In this document: positions 41,101 through 51,690 of the stretch, piece after piece
Layout of the letters: each line of letters starts with the position of its first letter
Numbering within the stretch: the first letter of the stretch is position 1
Assembly (NCBI GenBank): GCA_904066235.2
Contig: CAJFCV020000006.1
Coordinates: 9,796,001 to 9,860,000 of the forward strand
Direction of reading: 5' to 3'
Source: Bursaphelenchus xylophilus
Lineage: Eukaryota; Nematoda; Chromadorea; Rhabditida; Aphelenchoididae
Length of the DNA: 64,000 nt
The notes under the pieces: generated by a model
What the model was told of the DNA's origin: nothing
Seen by the model: only the letters and a program-made list of their open reading frames with translations
Database searches by the model: none
Position numbers and translations under genes: made by a program

Positions 41101-41345
41101 ATCAAAATAAAGCTCAGGATCTACTCTAGCTTTTAAACTACATATCTTTATCAAAAACGTAGAAAATTTGACATCCAGACCTTATTTTAGCTATCAGGTC
41201 CTTCAAATTTTCAAAAGCCTTTTTTCCACCCAATAAATCCCCCAAATCCGATCAGATTTAGCTCGAACATGACCTACATCAGTTGAAAAACAAACAACAA
41301 GCAAAAGTAGCCACTTACATTCGGTTTTTTCTCCTTCTTCACCAT
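35186..41345 (-). CDS. Polypeptide N-acetylgalactosaminyltransferase (mucin-type O-glycosylation)
   Basis: Nine exons on the minus strand: 41345-41319, 40578-40148, 40056-39878, 38867-38737, 37856-37606, 36824-36707, 36662-36482, 36033-35666 and 35317-35186. All phases match, giving 605 residues and TAG. It starts MVKKEKKPN, then a signal-anchor TM ([17 protein letters not shown]), as expected for a type II Golgi enzyme of 550-620 residues. The GT-A domain has [20 protein letters not shown], the metal motif DAHIE (DxH), and [10 protein letters not shown] with [27 protein letters not shown]-terminal ricin-B lectin domain follows ([20 protein letters not shown]). The enzyme moves GalNAc from UDP-GalNAc to Ser/Thr. 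Two introns contain tRNA-His genes in inverted orientation around exon 37606-37856; other introns hold tandem repeats. Confidence 0.97.
36039..36420. repeat. Three tandem copies of a 129-bp unit in a GalNAc-transferase intron
   Basis: GGTAAAAATATCAATTATAT starts at 36041, 36170 and 36299, exactly 129 bp apart, with CATTTTTCATCGTATAAAA in each unit. The first unit begins beside the intron's 3' end. The units read antisense to the gene. Confidence 0.95.
36890..37265 (+). repeat. Left arm of an inverted duplication carrying tRNA-His
   Basis: This matches the reverse complement of about 38215-38585, including the tRNA, GAAACGAAGCGCCTGAGCTG upstream and CTTTTTTGCGTATTTTTGGG downstream. It also carries CGTTATAAAAATAGTTCGTT. 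The arms surround GalNAc-transferase exon 37606-37856. Confidence 0.92.
37105..37175 (+). tRNA. tRNA-His (anticodon GTG), intronic, copy 1
   Basis: The acceptor stem GCCCAAG pairs with CTTGGGC. The D arm contains TAGTATAGTGGTTAGTA, the anticodon loop TTGTGGC gives GTG, and the T arm is ACAGGTTCGATTCCTGT. It is antisense to the GalNAc-transferase gene, in the intron between exons 37606-37856 and 36707-36824. A T run (CTTCTTTTTTG) follows and would serve as Pol III terminator. Confidence 0.98.
38215..38585 (-). repeat. Right arm of the inverted duplication carrying tRNA-His
   Basis: Partner of 36890-37265. The arms diverge by small indels (AAAAGCGGGGGGATTGGG against its less regular partner), so the duplication is not brand new, but the tRNA bodies are identical. 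Confidence 0.92.
38282..38352 (-). tRNA. tRNA-His (anticodon GTG), intronic, copy 2
   Basis: Exact reverse-complement copy of the tRNA at 37105-37175, in the next upstream intron of the GalNAc-transferase gene and on the same strand as that gene. The T-rich terminator sequence is conserved in its flank. Confidence 0.98.
39090..39840 (+). repeat. Tandem units of about 163 bp with ACCTTATTTTAGG
   Basis: ACCTTATTTTAGG or a close variant recurs at about 39102, 39268, 39428, 39591 and 39754. Units share AAAACAAGGTTTTAATGTCA and AACAGACCCTATACTACAA. Alternate units are more alike (the GCGTTAACAGC type against the TAAAAATTG type), giving a two-unit higher-order repeat. It lies in a GalNAc-transferase intron. 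The complement CCTAAAATAAGG also recurs elsewhere in this gene. Confidence 0.9.
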
Positions 41346-42270
41346 GGAAATACCCGTGTGTTGGTTCGAAAGCCCTGAAATCGAGGAGTCTTTGAAAAAC
41401 AAGAGAGTAAATAGAACATAAATGGTGTCATAAACAAATTTTCGGATATTGAATACCAAAACAACCTAAATAAAAGTCAAGATCATGGAGAAATAAGGAT
41501 TTCTGTGCATTTTTTGACGAAAAAACAGTATTTTTGAATAGAACAAGAAAATCCTGCGTAAACAGATGAAGAAAAACAAAATTACGAGTGTTTGCCAACC
41601 TATTACACGTCGATTTACATTTTTCGACAAAATTTTCGAAGAATTTGCAAATTTTTTATTTGGCAAGCTGCGCCCGAGGAAAAGCGGGAAATCCGCAGCC
41701 TGCAAAAGGAAATTGAAAAAATTTGTATCGGATTTGGATTAAAATTTGAGGATTGGTGAAAAAAGGGAAATTACTCTATTTGAGAGTATTTTTTGGTCAA
41801 AAATTAATCAAAAATCGGTAAATTTTGACATTTCTCTACGTTTTTTGCAAGAAATCGAATTTTTTCGCTAAAATACGAAAAAATAAACTTTGAAAAATAT
41901 TTTTTATCGATGATTATGCTTTTAGCACTAATTTTCAACGGGTTTTTAATAAATTTTTGACCCGCTTTTGTCTGAAAAACAAAAAATTTCCAAAATTTTT
42001 TATTTAAAAATCCCAAGAATAAATTTCCACTGCCTTAGGCAACGTGGAATTGGCTGCGAAGCCACCTATACTATTCATTCGCATAAAGCGTTATTTTGAT
42101 TAAAAGAATTATTCGGCTTTTTCTCGCTCCTTTCTTATCCCACAGGTGGAAAAGGGGGGAGAGACTTTTTTCAAAAAAAAAGCGCTTTGGGAAAAGAAGA
42201 CTAAAAAATTTGGGAAAGTGGACCGAGATCCCGACTCGAGTCGGTTTCGAAACCCATGGAAACTGTAAAG
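41346..42270. other. Gene-free stretch
   Basis: This holds the presumed 5' flank of the GalNAc-transferase. Several AAATACGAAAAAAT-like segments are seen, but no gene, array or fold-back element. A short GCTGCGCCC segment at 41669-41677 recurs near 32910 and 33050 (GAGCTGCGCCC). Confidence 0.45.
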
Positions 42271-42289
42271 TTTGCGGAGATTACGGGGA

Positions 42290-42945
42290 AACGCACAGTG
42301 CAATTGAAATTTTGCGATTTTTGGAGGGGTTGGGAATTTGTATTGGACAAAAATGCATGACAATAGAAAGAATAGGGCCTACTGAGTCAGTTTATACAGT
42401 AACACCAAAAATTTTTAGTGAAAATACTGAAATTTTGGTGTTTTTGAAAATCGCACAGTGCAATTCAAATTTTGCGATTTTTAGAGGGTCTGAGAATTCG
42501 TGATGGATAAATATGCAAGACAATAGAAAGAATATAGACTACAGAGTCCGTTCATACCATAAAACCTGTACTTTTTATTAAAAAGTGTGAAATTTTGGGG
42601 GTTTTGAAAATCGCACGGTGCAATATAAATTTTGGGATTTTTAGTGGGTTTGGAAACTTGTGTTGGATAAATTCGCACTACAATAGAACGAGTAGGGCCT
42701 ACAGAGTCCGCCCATACCATAAAACCGACTAGTCGCATTGAAAATTCCAAAATCTTAGTGTTTTTGAAAATCGCACAGTGCAATTGAAACGTGTCGGGAT
42801 TTCTAGGGGTTTGAAGTCTCGTTAAAAAAATGTATTCATAAGTGATTCTAGAGACCCATATGACTACAGTTGTTCCAAAAAACAAAAAAAAATTTTTGAT
42901 TTTTGCAAAATTTGAGATATTTTTTAAAACCGCACAGTGCAGGTT
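42290..42945 (+). repeat. Five tandem units of about 160 bp, each with one GCACNGTGC
   Basis: Sites at 42293, 42454, 42613, 42773 and 42932 (spacings 161, 159, 160, 159). Units share TTTTTGAAAATCGCACAGTG, CAATAGAAAGAATAGGGCCT and ACCATAAAACC. The unit sequence is unrelated to the 160-bp units at 28770, 31350 or 19474 apart from the palindrome. Confidence 0.95.
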
Positions 42946-43064
42946 CTTTTATGGCAGTTTACTCGGTAGCTAACATGCTTTTTGCCTAAATTATCTTATA
43001 ACGAGATATTGTGTGAATTTCCGGTGTACTAGTCTTTAAAATTTTCATAAAACCTGTACCTTTG

Positions 43065-44005
43065 GGTCCCACCACGAAAACTTGAAAATCTGAAAATCGC
43101 CCAAATTTGGGTCCGGCATTAAATTTATTATCTTAAAAATCGTTTCAAATAAAAAAATTTTACAACCTGAGCATCTGATACCATAATGCATATCATATAT
43201 TGCACTTTATTTTATGGGAGCCGGGCCATATTGGGCGTCCCAACTTTTGGCGAGCTGACTGAAGTAAACATCGGTTTCTTGTCGTATCCGCTCTCGTTTC
43301 ATACTGCTCCGTTCCTCGGGTTCGTCATCACTGGCCGCAATCAACAACGCGATATCACTTTTCACGGTGCAATAAAGCGGATTGTACCAGAGAAGCCATA
43401 GAATTGAAAATGCGAAATTGTCGAGATCCAAGGCAATTCCGGGAAGCTAAAATTAAAATACGTAGCCTCAAGCGAAGCCTCTATAATTTTGAGTTATTTA
43501 ACAACGACTTGGGACATTCAAATTTTCGTTGTAAGACCCAAAAGTTTAGAAGCTATAGATTTCTTTGTATTTTTGGAAGGCAGAGACTGCAAGAGAAGCA
43601 AATTGGGTCAAAATGCCATTGGCAGATCGTGTTCTGTCATTCTGAGTGAATTCCGGGTAATTTTGAAAAATTTTCAGGTTTTCGTGGTGGGACCCAAAAA
43701 TCAAAAAAAAACACGGATTTTATCAAAGAAACACAATTTCTGAAGCATGTCATTGCATCTTTCTCCGAATATAGTGTAGTTAAAAAAAGTAGTTAAATTA
43801 GGCGACAAAAAAGACCACAATTTCGATTTTTTGGGTCCCACCACGAAAACCTGAAAGTCACCAAAACTACTGGGAAATGTCTCAAAAATGCTCGAGAATG
43901 ATCTGTTGAACAGCTCTTGCAAAAAATGAGTTAAATCTTTCGTCTTATTTCCAAAAACAGCGTTTTTTATTGAATTTGGGTCCCGCCACGAAAACCTGAG
44001 AATCG
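43065..44005. repeat. GGGTCCCACCACGAAAAC motifs around the last intron of the Sre-like gene
   Basis: Copies lie at about 43072 (-), 43520 (+, variant), 43678 (+), 43835 (-) and 43981 (-). The last two are 146 bp apart. The orientation changes within the cluster, with divergent copies either side of about 43750. Confidence 0.85.
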
Positions 44006-45687
44006 TCAAAAATACTGAAAAATGGCTTGTAGCAATCTAATATACCCTGTTAATCTGATTTTATCATTTTTTATGCCCTATTCCATCATAAAATTTCAAA
44101 AAATCGAAAAAATTTCAGAAAATCCCAAAATTCGACTCACATTGAGTAGCAGTTTATAAGTCCATGTAATCTCCGTTTCCTTTAGCACCACCATTTTGTA
44201 CAAAATTATGAGGACGCATACGATTCCGACCATGCTAATGAACGCCACCACCACCGAGATTCGGATCGCTTGCCTAAGGGTATTGATATTCTGCTGGTAT
44301 TGAAAGCGAATGCCCAGGTCATAATCGATCAATCTCTGGTTCTTACGCTTATTCAGCATAAAAATAGAGTACAATAATGGGAGGAATGGCATGGTTATCG
44401 TGGGGTATATTATCCAAACCACACTCAAAATTATCGGCCGTTTGTACAAAATACAAGGCTCGTTGGGGACGGCCATGTAGTCCGCCGCCATCGTCTCTTC
44501 GTAGAGCAGTGTGACGACCACATACGAGATGAAATAGGAGATGTGGACCAACACAAAAATCGCTCCGAACCTCCAACCCCGCTCGTCGTATGTTGCGGCG
44601 TAGATTGTGGACAAAAAACGCTCGATGACAATTGAAATGATAACCAAATTGAGACCACCGGTCGCACCGATATTTCCAATATTACACAGGAGCAAAATGA
44701 CGTCATAATTTGAGGAATCGGGATCGGAATTTCGAAGGAAAACCCGCGAAAATGCACTCATATTGAAGTAAAAAGAGGCGGCTAACTGAAAAAATAGATC
44801 GTAAAGAGTACGAAGATGTCAAATATAAAAAGTTTAAGTCAAGTTTATACGGTAAAATACGAAGAAACCAAAATATTTCTCTTTTTCCGATTTTTTTTGA
44901 AATGAAATGGATAAAATAAGATAAAATGGCTTAAAAATAATTTTACATCCATTGTAAAATACGCTGTATTGTCTTTCCGTCTCATTACATGCATAATTTT
45001 TTTCACCAACTAAAACAAAAAAAAAATTTTTTTTGAATTTTGAAAACTTTATATCTAGTACAATATAAAATGAAGCCTATGTGGTCTTTAGACCGTGTGT
45101 AAAATACGTTAAAACTTTTTAACTGTCATATAAGGCATATTTTTTCCCATAATCAAAAATTTCGTATAAACACTTTTTTCTTCAAATTCAGATGAAATTT
45201 TGTAAAATACGGTATCGATAATCATAATTGGGACTTAAAATCAAACCTGGCTAGACTGCTAAATTATTTACCACTCCATGATACCCCAAAGAAAACAAAA
45301 ATAAAAAATGCCACGAGCCGGGATCGAACCGGCGACCTTTAGATCTTCAGTCTAACGCTCTCCCAACTGAGCTATCATGGCCGTGCTCGGAAGTCTCTCC
45401 GAATTGCTGGGACTTTGTTCGGAGCTTCGTAAAGTGGTTTTTTTGAATTAAAAAAAGTAAAAAAATAGCAAAAAAGTAAAAAAATGCGAAAAATCTTAAA
45501 AAATCTCAAAACTCACCAAAATAAATTTCAAATTGACATGGATCAAGCTCGACCTGAGCACACATCTGGTGTAATATAGGGCCATCAGAAGGCCAAAAAA
45601 GGTCAGAAACACGTCTACGAGCTCCACAATATCATAAATTGTCTCCAAAATGTGTGTTTCGGTGCTTCCGTTCACGTCCATTGCCAT
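43207..45687 (-). CDS. Serpentine 7TM chemoreceptor, Sre-like
   Basis: Exons on the minus strand: 45687-45517, 44785-44141 and 43446-43207 (57, 215 and 80 codons, all phase 0; stop TAA), giving 351 residues. Seven hydrophobic segments are visible: VDVFLTFFGLLMALYYT, the stretch from NLKFIL across the first junction, VILLLCNIGNIGATGGLNLV, FGAIFVLVHISYFISYVV, IILSVVWIIYPTITMPFLPL, AIRISVVVAFISMVGIV and FAFSILWLLWYNPLY. The motifs HVNLK before TM2 and IERFLST after TM3 resemble the nematode Sre family (C. elegans Sre receptors are about 350 residues). The long hydrophilic C-terminal tail ends SWDAQYGPAPIK. Function is presumably chemosensory. Intron 1 contains a tRNA-Phe; intron 2 contains GTCCCACCACGAAAAC motifs. 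Confidence 0.88.
45310..45381 (-). tRNA. tRNA-Phe (anticodon GAA), intronic
   Basis: The minus strand reads GCCATGATAGCTCAGTTGGG, an anticodon loop CTGAAGA with GAA, and the T arm GCCGGTTCGATCCCGGC, ending TCGTGGC. It lies in intron 1 of the Sre-like gene on the same strand, so Pol III and Pol II would read the same direction. Confidence 0.97.
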
Positions 45688-45874
45688 TTTTCATCTGATA
45701 ATGGGCTAGAAGAATGAGGACATTAATTCAGAGAACAAGTGCATATTATTACTTATTAGGATAATCATGACGTATATGAGAGTGGATTAAGATAGGAGGA
45801 AGTATTCAAACATCAAAAGGTCTGTGGGAAGGGCACATAAATTAAGATTCTCCTGCACGACATTTTTCTAGCGT

Positions 45875-46275
45875 GCACTGTGCAAAAAAATTAAACTTTT
45901 AAACGCACAGTGCAATTCATTTTTATTCTTTTTCCCCCCTGTGCAAACAATTTGTAAACGCACGGTGCGATCGCTTTTCCAAAAAATTTCATTCCACAGT
46001 GCGTCGCTTTTGGAAGTCGCGACTTTTTTCCCATCGCACAGTGCAATCAGCTGTTTTGAAACAAACTTTCACTTGCACTGTGCAAAAACATTTTTTCATT
46101 GTCACTCGAACGAGAAAAACAAAAATGTGAATTGCACAGTGCAAAAATTTTATGCACAGTGCGGAGACCCTTCAAAATTCTTTTGTTTTTCAGACCGCAC
46201 AGTGCACGAAAAATTTTTTCTGCACAGTGCAAAAAAATTTCAAAGACTGCACAGTGTAAAAAACACAGTGCGATC
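45875..46275. repeat. GCACNGTGC cluster upstream of the Sre-like gene
   Basis: About 13 palindromes at 20-50 bp spacing, just upstream (minus strand) of the receptor start. No regular 160-bp phase can be seen in this short block. Confidence 0.9.
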
Positions 46276-46470
46276 GATGCCAAAAAAATCTAAGAACATA
46301 TTTGAACCAAAAAAATAGTATTGCCCACATAAAAACAAGTTATTAAAAGTAATTTCTTAGGGTGTCCCATAAGTCTTGCCCATTTTCGGGTCTGAGAATT
46401 GAAGTCTCATTTCAAGAGCCTAATGGACTCCTTAATACTGGGTATTGTCGAAACCGTCATCTCTTACACT

Positions 46471-46722
46471 TACAGTCAGGGACCTGATCCAATGGCAAAA
46501 AACGTCTCCTTTTGCATCCCAGAAGGGACCAAAATGACTCCAAACCATTCCCTTCTCTAAGCTAAAAAACTCCGCTTTGAAAAGCGCGCCCTTTCCTTCA
46601 AGGCGGGCTCTTCAAAGCGGGGGTTTTTAGCTTAGAGAAGGGAAGGGCTTGGAGACATTTTGGTCCCTTCCGGGATGCAAAATGAGACGTTTTTTGCCAT
46701 TGGATCCGGTCCCTCACTGTAT
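46471..46722. mobile_element. Fold-back MITE, CCTGATCC family, nested
   Basis: TACAGTCAGGGACCTGATCC at the left faces GGATCCGGTCCCTCACTGTA at the right. The arms pair nearly completely around a centre at about 46600 (CGCGCCCTTTCCTTCAAGG). Flanked by TA. Confidence 0.92.
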
Positions 46723-46887
46723 ATCAGTCTGTCGGGAAAATAACGACGGCACGTCGCCTTGGAATCGCCAATCATAGCTTTGCGACGGCTAGCCATAACT
46801 GGAAATTTATTGCGCGATTGCATCTTTTTTCGACGGGGCTAAACATTTTGCTGCGGCAACCCACCACTGTTTTCCTGATAGACTGAT
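46722..46887. mobile_element. Small element with CAGTCTGTCGG ends, nested
   Basis: TATCAGTCTGTCGGGAAAAT at 46722 pairs with TTTTCCTGATAGACTGA at 46870-46886. The 165-bp body begins with CGACGGCACGTCGCC and has no ORF. The same end type occurs at 6899 beside the Ras fragment. Confidence 0.8.
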
Positions 46888-47900
46888 CAACAGCACAACA
46901 GCATTCAAATTTAAACTAAAAACATGTTTCCCGGAATGTAATAAAAGTTCTTTAATGTAATCAATATAATCCACTTCCGGAAAAACAGTTCTGTTCTTTG
47001 GTACGTGTGATTCCACCTTCTTAAAATGCACTTTTTAATACATTTACGGAGTACCCTATTTCTAAATAGGCCATGTTTTCCACTGAGTTCGGTCTTATGA
47101 CCCTGTCCTGGAGACTTTTTGTACCAGGCGCCATGGTGGATATAATGATGTACATACTTTTGCATATAACATTTTTTGAGGGTAATTCCTCCCTAAACTT
47201 TAAAAAGCGTATACCACCACAAAGGTACCTACGCCTGTGTCGCCACGCAAACTAGAATAAGATCCAAAGCTCTCTTCCGCTCTAATTTTACGTTTTGTGG
47301 GCTTACACATCTAATTTCCCAACACATATATCCATTTTAACACTAGCAGGCAAAATTTTTTAATGTCTAGTACAATATTGGGGCAGGGTGGATAGAAGAT
47401 ATAACTTATGTAGCCTCATCATACACGGTTTAGAAGCGCGATATGTGAGCTTCAAAACGCCGTATCCAGCATACGCTGTAATGCGTCTCAAAGCGTACAG
47501 GAATGCGCGAAAATAATACGACTCAAGAATGTGACAGGCTTATGGGACACCCAAATAATTGTCTAAGAACGGGCCCAAATTAATTGCATTTTATGTAATT
47601 GTGTTGAATAGCCATAAAGCGGCGAAAACAACCAATTTTAGACACACGGAAAATTTTTTTACTTCCGTAATTACAATTTTTGGCGTCATATAAGTGGTAA
47701 TTTCCATTCAAGATGTCATAAATGTCTTAATGGCAAAACAGCCAAAATTGCAGACAAAAGGCGAATGAATTCTTGCAAAAAAAAGATACAATGAAAAATT
47801 GTAGCTAGCTGCAAAACGTAGGACAATTTGGAGGTTGAAGTTTATCATCGAAAAGCAGTGGGTTGAAAACTTTATTTTCAAGGCAATTAGGATTAACAAC

Positions 47901-48133
47901 AATGGCGGACCTGATCCAGTGGCAAAAAAAAGTACCATTTTGCATCCGGGAAGTATCAAAAATGTGGCAAAATACCTCCCTTTCCAAGTGAAAACACTCC
48001 GATTTCAAAAGCGTGCCCTTCAAAACCGAGTTTTTTAGTTGGAGCGGGAGGCATTTATTTTGCCACATTTTTTGATACATACAGGATGCGAAATGATACG
48101 TTTTTTTGCCACTGGATCAGGTCCGCCAATGTA
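47901..48133. mobile_element. Fold-back MITE, CCTGATCC family
   Basis: GGCGGACCTGATCCAGTGGC at the left faces GCCACTGGATCAGGTCCGCC at the right. Each arm carries CATTTTGCATCCGGGAAGTA or its complement. Confidence 0.92.
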
Positions 48134-48340
48134 ACTATACGCTAGTTTAAGTTGAACTTTAAAAAGTGCCGTTTTAGAGGCGAGAATTTTTTTACAAAAG
48201 CTAGAGATTTTGTATATTTGTTGACATTAGGGCAGTAAGTACTTCGTCCAGCCGAAAGTACAAAACGGAGCATGTTGTAACATTTTACACCAAGTAAATG
48301 GCAAAAGGATGCAGTAAAACCTTAAAAAATCGCTGTGACA

Positions 48341-49139
48341 TACAACGGCGGACCTGAACCAGTGGCAGAAAACGCACCATTTTGCATCCGGAAGTGTCAA
48401 AAAAATGTAGCAAAATGCCTTCCACTCCAACTAAAAAACTCCGTACAAAAAACGTACCATTTTCATCCGGGAAGTATCAAAAATGTGGCAAAATGCTTCC
48501 CTCTCAAAGTAAAAAAACTCCGATTTCAAAGGCGCGCCCAAAGGGTACGGCAACCCGAAGTGTTTCCTGGCTCCTTTCGACACTTCGCCCATTTTTTATC
48601 GGTTGAAATCAAACAAAATGTCACAAGAGAATATTTCGTGGGATTTTCCGACCGAAAAATATTTTCCTCGGAATTTTTTTATTTCTTTTGCCAATTTTGG
48701 CAATTCGTTTGGACGAAACTCAAAACTGGGCGGGAAACATTTTTCTTCTATTTCGGGTTGCCGTGGCGCGCCACGGCAACCCAGGGAGTCTCCCGCCTCG
48801 TTTCGGCGCTTCGCCCACCTAGTATCGGTTGAATTCAAACGAAATGTCAAAAATGAATTTTCGTGTGGTTTTCCGACCAAAAAATATTTTTCTCGGAATT
48901 ATTTTATTTCTTTTGTGAATTTTGACACTTCGTTTGGACGAAATTCCAAAGTGGGCGGGAGACATTTTTGTTCTATTTTGGGTTGCCGTGCGCGCCCTGT
49001 CCCTCACAAAAAAAAGAGTTGGTGCGCTTTTGAAATCGGAGTTTCTTCATATGGAGAGGGAGGTAGTTTGCTACATTTTTGATACTTCCCGGATAAAAAA
49101 TGATACGTTTGTTGCCACTGGATCAGGTCCGCCACTGTA
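48341..49139. mobile_element. Long member of the CCTGATCC family (about 800 bp) with internal duplication
   Basis: This has the same inverted ends as the 230-250 bp copies, but the centre (48545-49010) holds two tandem copies of a 226-bp segment with ATTTCGTGGGATTTTCCGAC, TCGGAATTTTTTTATTTC and TTTCGTTTGGACGAAA. This central sequence is absent from the short copies, so it may be closer to the ancestral element. No intact ORF is convincing. Confidence 0.88.
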
Positions 49140-49149
49140 AGTTTTTTCA

Positions 49150-50590
49150 CCTGCGCCGCCGCGGCTTTGCCGAGGAATTATACAGTGCAGACGGCTTTCT
49201 TGTGTTTTGCACTATGCAAAAAGCGAAAAATCTATTGAATTTACTAAAGAAAAACTAATGACAAGACGACAAGCGTGGAAAAAAGTTCAAAACGCACTGT
49301 GCGAAAGAGAAAGAATGTCCATGCACTTTCCGAAAATAATATGTACAAATGCCAATGACAGCATAATCTATGACGGAAAGTCTGCTCCGTCTCGGCTTTT
49401 TTTCCCGTAATTGCCTTATGGATCATGTTTTTCCCAAATACAAGAATGTGCACATTCTTGTATTTAAGTGCACAAACATACCATGCTAATTCTTTGAAAT
49501 TATAAGAATTAGATTGGGAGTTGCGTGACAAACCAAATATGCACACCTATTCTTGATTTTTTCCGGCTCACATCCCGTGATGTTTACAAAGGTTCAAGAT
49601 TACATGGAAATAGCACTGTGCAACGAGGTTTGAATGCAAAAAATGTATTCTGCGGTAAAGAATGGAAAGTAAACTGTCGAAATTATAGTAGAGGTGAGTA
49701 TACCCAGTCATATCATGCAAGAAAATATTTGAAAAAATGTTGCACGGTGCAAGTTTTTCGACTTTGAATTTTCGCACAGTGCAGTCGAAGGAATAAAGAA
49801 AAAATTTCAAAGTGCGATGGGAAATAAGAGAAAATTTTTTACGCAGGCTAAATTACGCCCCAGTAAGGCATATTAAACTTAGTAATTTCAACAAAAAATT
49901 TGTACCGCGCAGATTTTTTAATTACGATTTTTCGCACAGTGCAGTCCAAAAAATGGGCAAAATTGCATTATGCAGCTGACAAAAGAAGCAAGACTTTCTT
50001 CAATAAGTATGAACCGCACTTATTTGTACCACTGTAAAAGAAAATGTCAAAAAAATCTTTTTCGACTTCAGCCATTTACCAAATTTTATAATATTTTTTC
50101 GCGCACAGTGCAGTCCAAAAACTGTTCAAAAATTGGACTATGCAGCTGACAAAAGAAGCAAGATTTTCTTCAATAAGTATGAACGGCACTTATTTGTACC
50201 ACTGTAAAAGAAAATATCAAAAAAATCTTACTCCACTGCACTCCTTTGTAAAATTTTATTTTCGGCACTGTGCTGTCCCAAAAAAATCCCAAAGAGCAAA
50301 AAAAAGTTGTAACCCCATAATTTTGGATGCACAGTAATACGACAGACGCATGTTTACTCCTCCTTCTACCCTCCGGCATTTCAAAATGGCAAAAACGGAA
50401 AAGAAAAACAGGTGATCTAGAACCACACTCAAAAAGACATGAAGTAATAATGATAAACCATAAATACAACCCAAACTTTGGAGCCTTATGCGTTCTCATT
50501 TGACATTGCACAGTGAGGAACTGTAATGTGACTGCATTTATGATGAAAAAATTTTTTGACCGCACAGTGTCAAAGCCAATGTTTTATGAT
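49150..50590. repeat. Sparse GCACNGTGC region
   Basis: About ten sites (for example near 49294, 49613, 49743, 49774, 49934, 50103). Two nearly identical segments of about 165 bp, around 49935-50050 and 50105-50215, share TGCAGCTGACAAAAGAAGCA and AAGTATGAACCGCACTTATT, again a period near 165-170 bp. No gene is recognisable. Confidence 0.75.
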
Positions 50591-50957
50591 ATTTTTGCAA
50601 CCAAAACATGGGAGGATCTATCCAAATTAATGACCAAAAATCGTTTTCCCCGCTTCCAACACCAACAACATTTCGAGAACAGAAAATGGCACGCTATAAC
50701 GGCCAAAATCACGCCATAAATTACGCCATGTACTGGAGAAAACCAGTAATTTTGTCCAATTTATTGTCGCGATTTGATGAAATAATTTGTTTTCTGGTTA
50801 CCGACAAGGAAAGTACTTCTATGGGGCTTGGACTTATAGGTCGAGACATTAAATTATGAGGAGTTTAGGCAATCAAAAGATAATTCGTGGCAGGACCGGG
50901 GTTTTTAAAATTTGAAAAACTTCTCTAGCTTTTAAAACTTCCAAAATTAGCCGAAAA

Positions 50958-51217
50958 TACTGTGGCGGACCTGATCCAGTGACAAGAAACGTACCATTTT
51001 GAATCCGGGAAGTATCAAAAAATGTCGCAAAATGCTTCCCACTCCAACTAAAAAACTCGGTTTTCAAGGGCGCGCACTTTCCCTCACAAAAAGAGCGAGC
51101 GCGCTTATGAAATCGGAGTTTTTTCACTTGGAGAGGGAAGCATTTTGCCATATTTTTTATACTTCACGGATGCAAAATGGTAAGTTTTTTGCCACTGGAT
51201 CAGGTCCCCCCACTGTA
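50958..51217. mobile_element. Fold-back MITE, CCTGATCC family
   Basis: TGGCGGACCTGATCCAGTGA at the left and TGGATCAGGTCCCCCCACTG at the right. It ends only 20 bp before the acceptor of the poly-C-bearing exon at 51238, so it has inserted right beside that exon's intron end. Confidence 0.92.
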
Positions 51218-51237
51218 CATCACATTTTTGATTTCAG

Positions 51238-51690
51238 CTCCGCTGTGCCATGGAAACAGAATTCCCGTAACGCTACCAACGATGCCTTTATCGTGGTTCG
51301 CCCCCCCCCCCCCCTCACAACCGAGCAAATCGTCCTGCAACCTCACCCCACCGGACAGATGATACACGATCTCTCCGGGTATCCCTGCGCGGAGGAACGC
51401 GCTCTGCTACGACAATTCGTAGAGGAAAGTGAGTTGAGCTTTTTTTTCTTTTTCTGGTTTTAAAGCATCAACTTTGTGCCCATTTTACCCTAATGGGCAC
51501 AAGTTGATGCTCTGATCCTATCTTGTTTCAGTGAGCATGTTAGTGTTAAAATGGCAAATGTTGAGCCCGTTCGTAAAGATGTATTACAGATGCTGTGGAC
51601 ATTCTCTCTATTCGCATCGCCGGAGTCCCCATTGGATGTCTTGAGGAATAATTTGGCTAGCTTTGGGAAACCCCCCCCCCCCCCTCCCCC
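51238..51690 (+). pseudogene. Two candidate exons with long poly-C tracts, gene of unknown function
   Basis: Exon 51238-51428 (TTTCAG before, GTGAGT after) has a coding-like frame including EQIVLQPHPTGQMIHDLSGY and CAEERALLRQFVEE. A second segment from 51532 has a coding-like frame VKMANVEPVRKDVLQMLWTF, then LFASPESPLDVLRNNL and PPPP before a stop near 51706. The two best frames do not join in phase; the in-phase join ends early at 51644. Each segment has a C run of about 14 (51300-51314 and 51671-51684), where length errors would explain the frame conflict. It may be a mis-sequenced real gene or a pseudogene. No upstream exon is identified. Confidence 0.4.
51461..51513. other. Near-perfect hairpin in the intron between the poly-C exons
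   Basis: AGCATCAACTTTGTGCCCAT and ATGGGCACAAGTTGATGCT form a stem of about 21 bp with one bulge around a TTACCCTA loop. It fills almost the whole 100-bp intron. Confidence 0.85.

Larger units (their letters stand above)
46360..47553. mobile_element. Decayed mariner-like transposon, about 1.19 kb, with nested MITEs
   Basis: GGGTGTCCCATAAGTCTTGC on the left and GGCTTATGGGACACCC on the right are inverted ends of the TTAGG-TGTCCCATAAGT type common to nematode mariners. The minus strand between 47165 and 46890 has short open segments with coding character but several stops and frameshifts, so no intact transposase. Two smaller elements (46471-46722 and 46722-46887) are inserted in its left part. 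Confidence 0.75.

Noticed and set aside
46807..47165. Possible mariner transposase on the minus strand
   Set aside because: Only short coding-like segments in different frames with stops between them. I could not place a DDD/E catalytic motif, so I list only the element.
50608..50859. 83-residue plus-strand ORF as a possible upstream exon of the 51238 fragment
   Set aside because: No donor in phase was found and no motif is recognisable.
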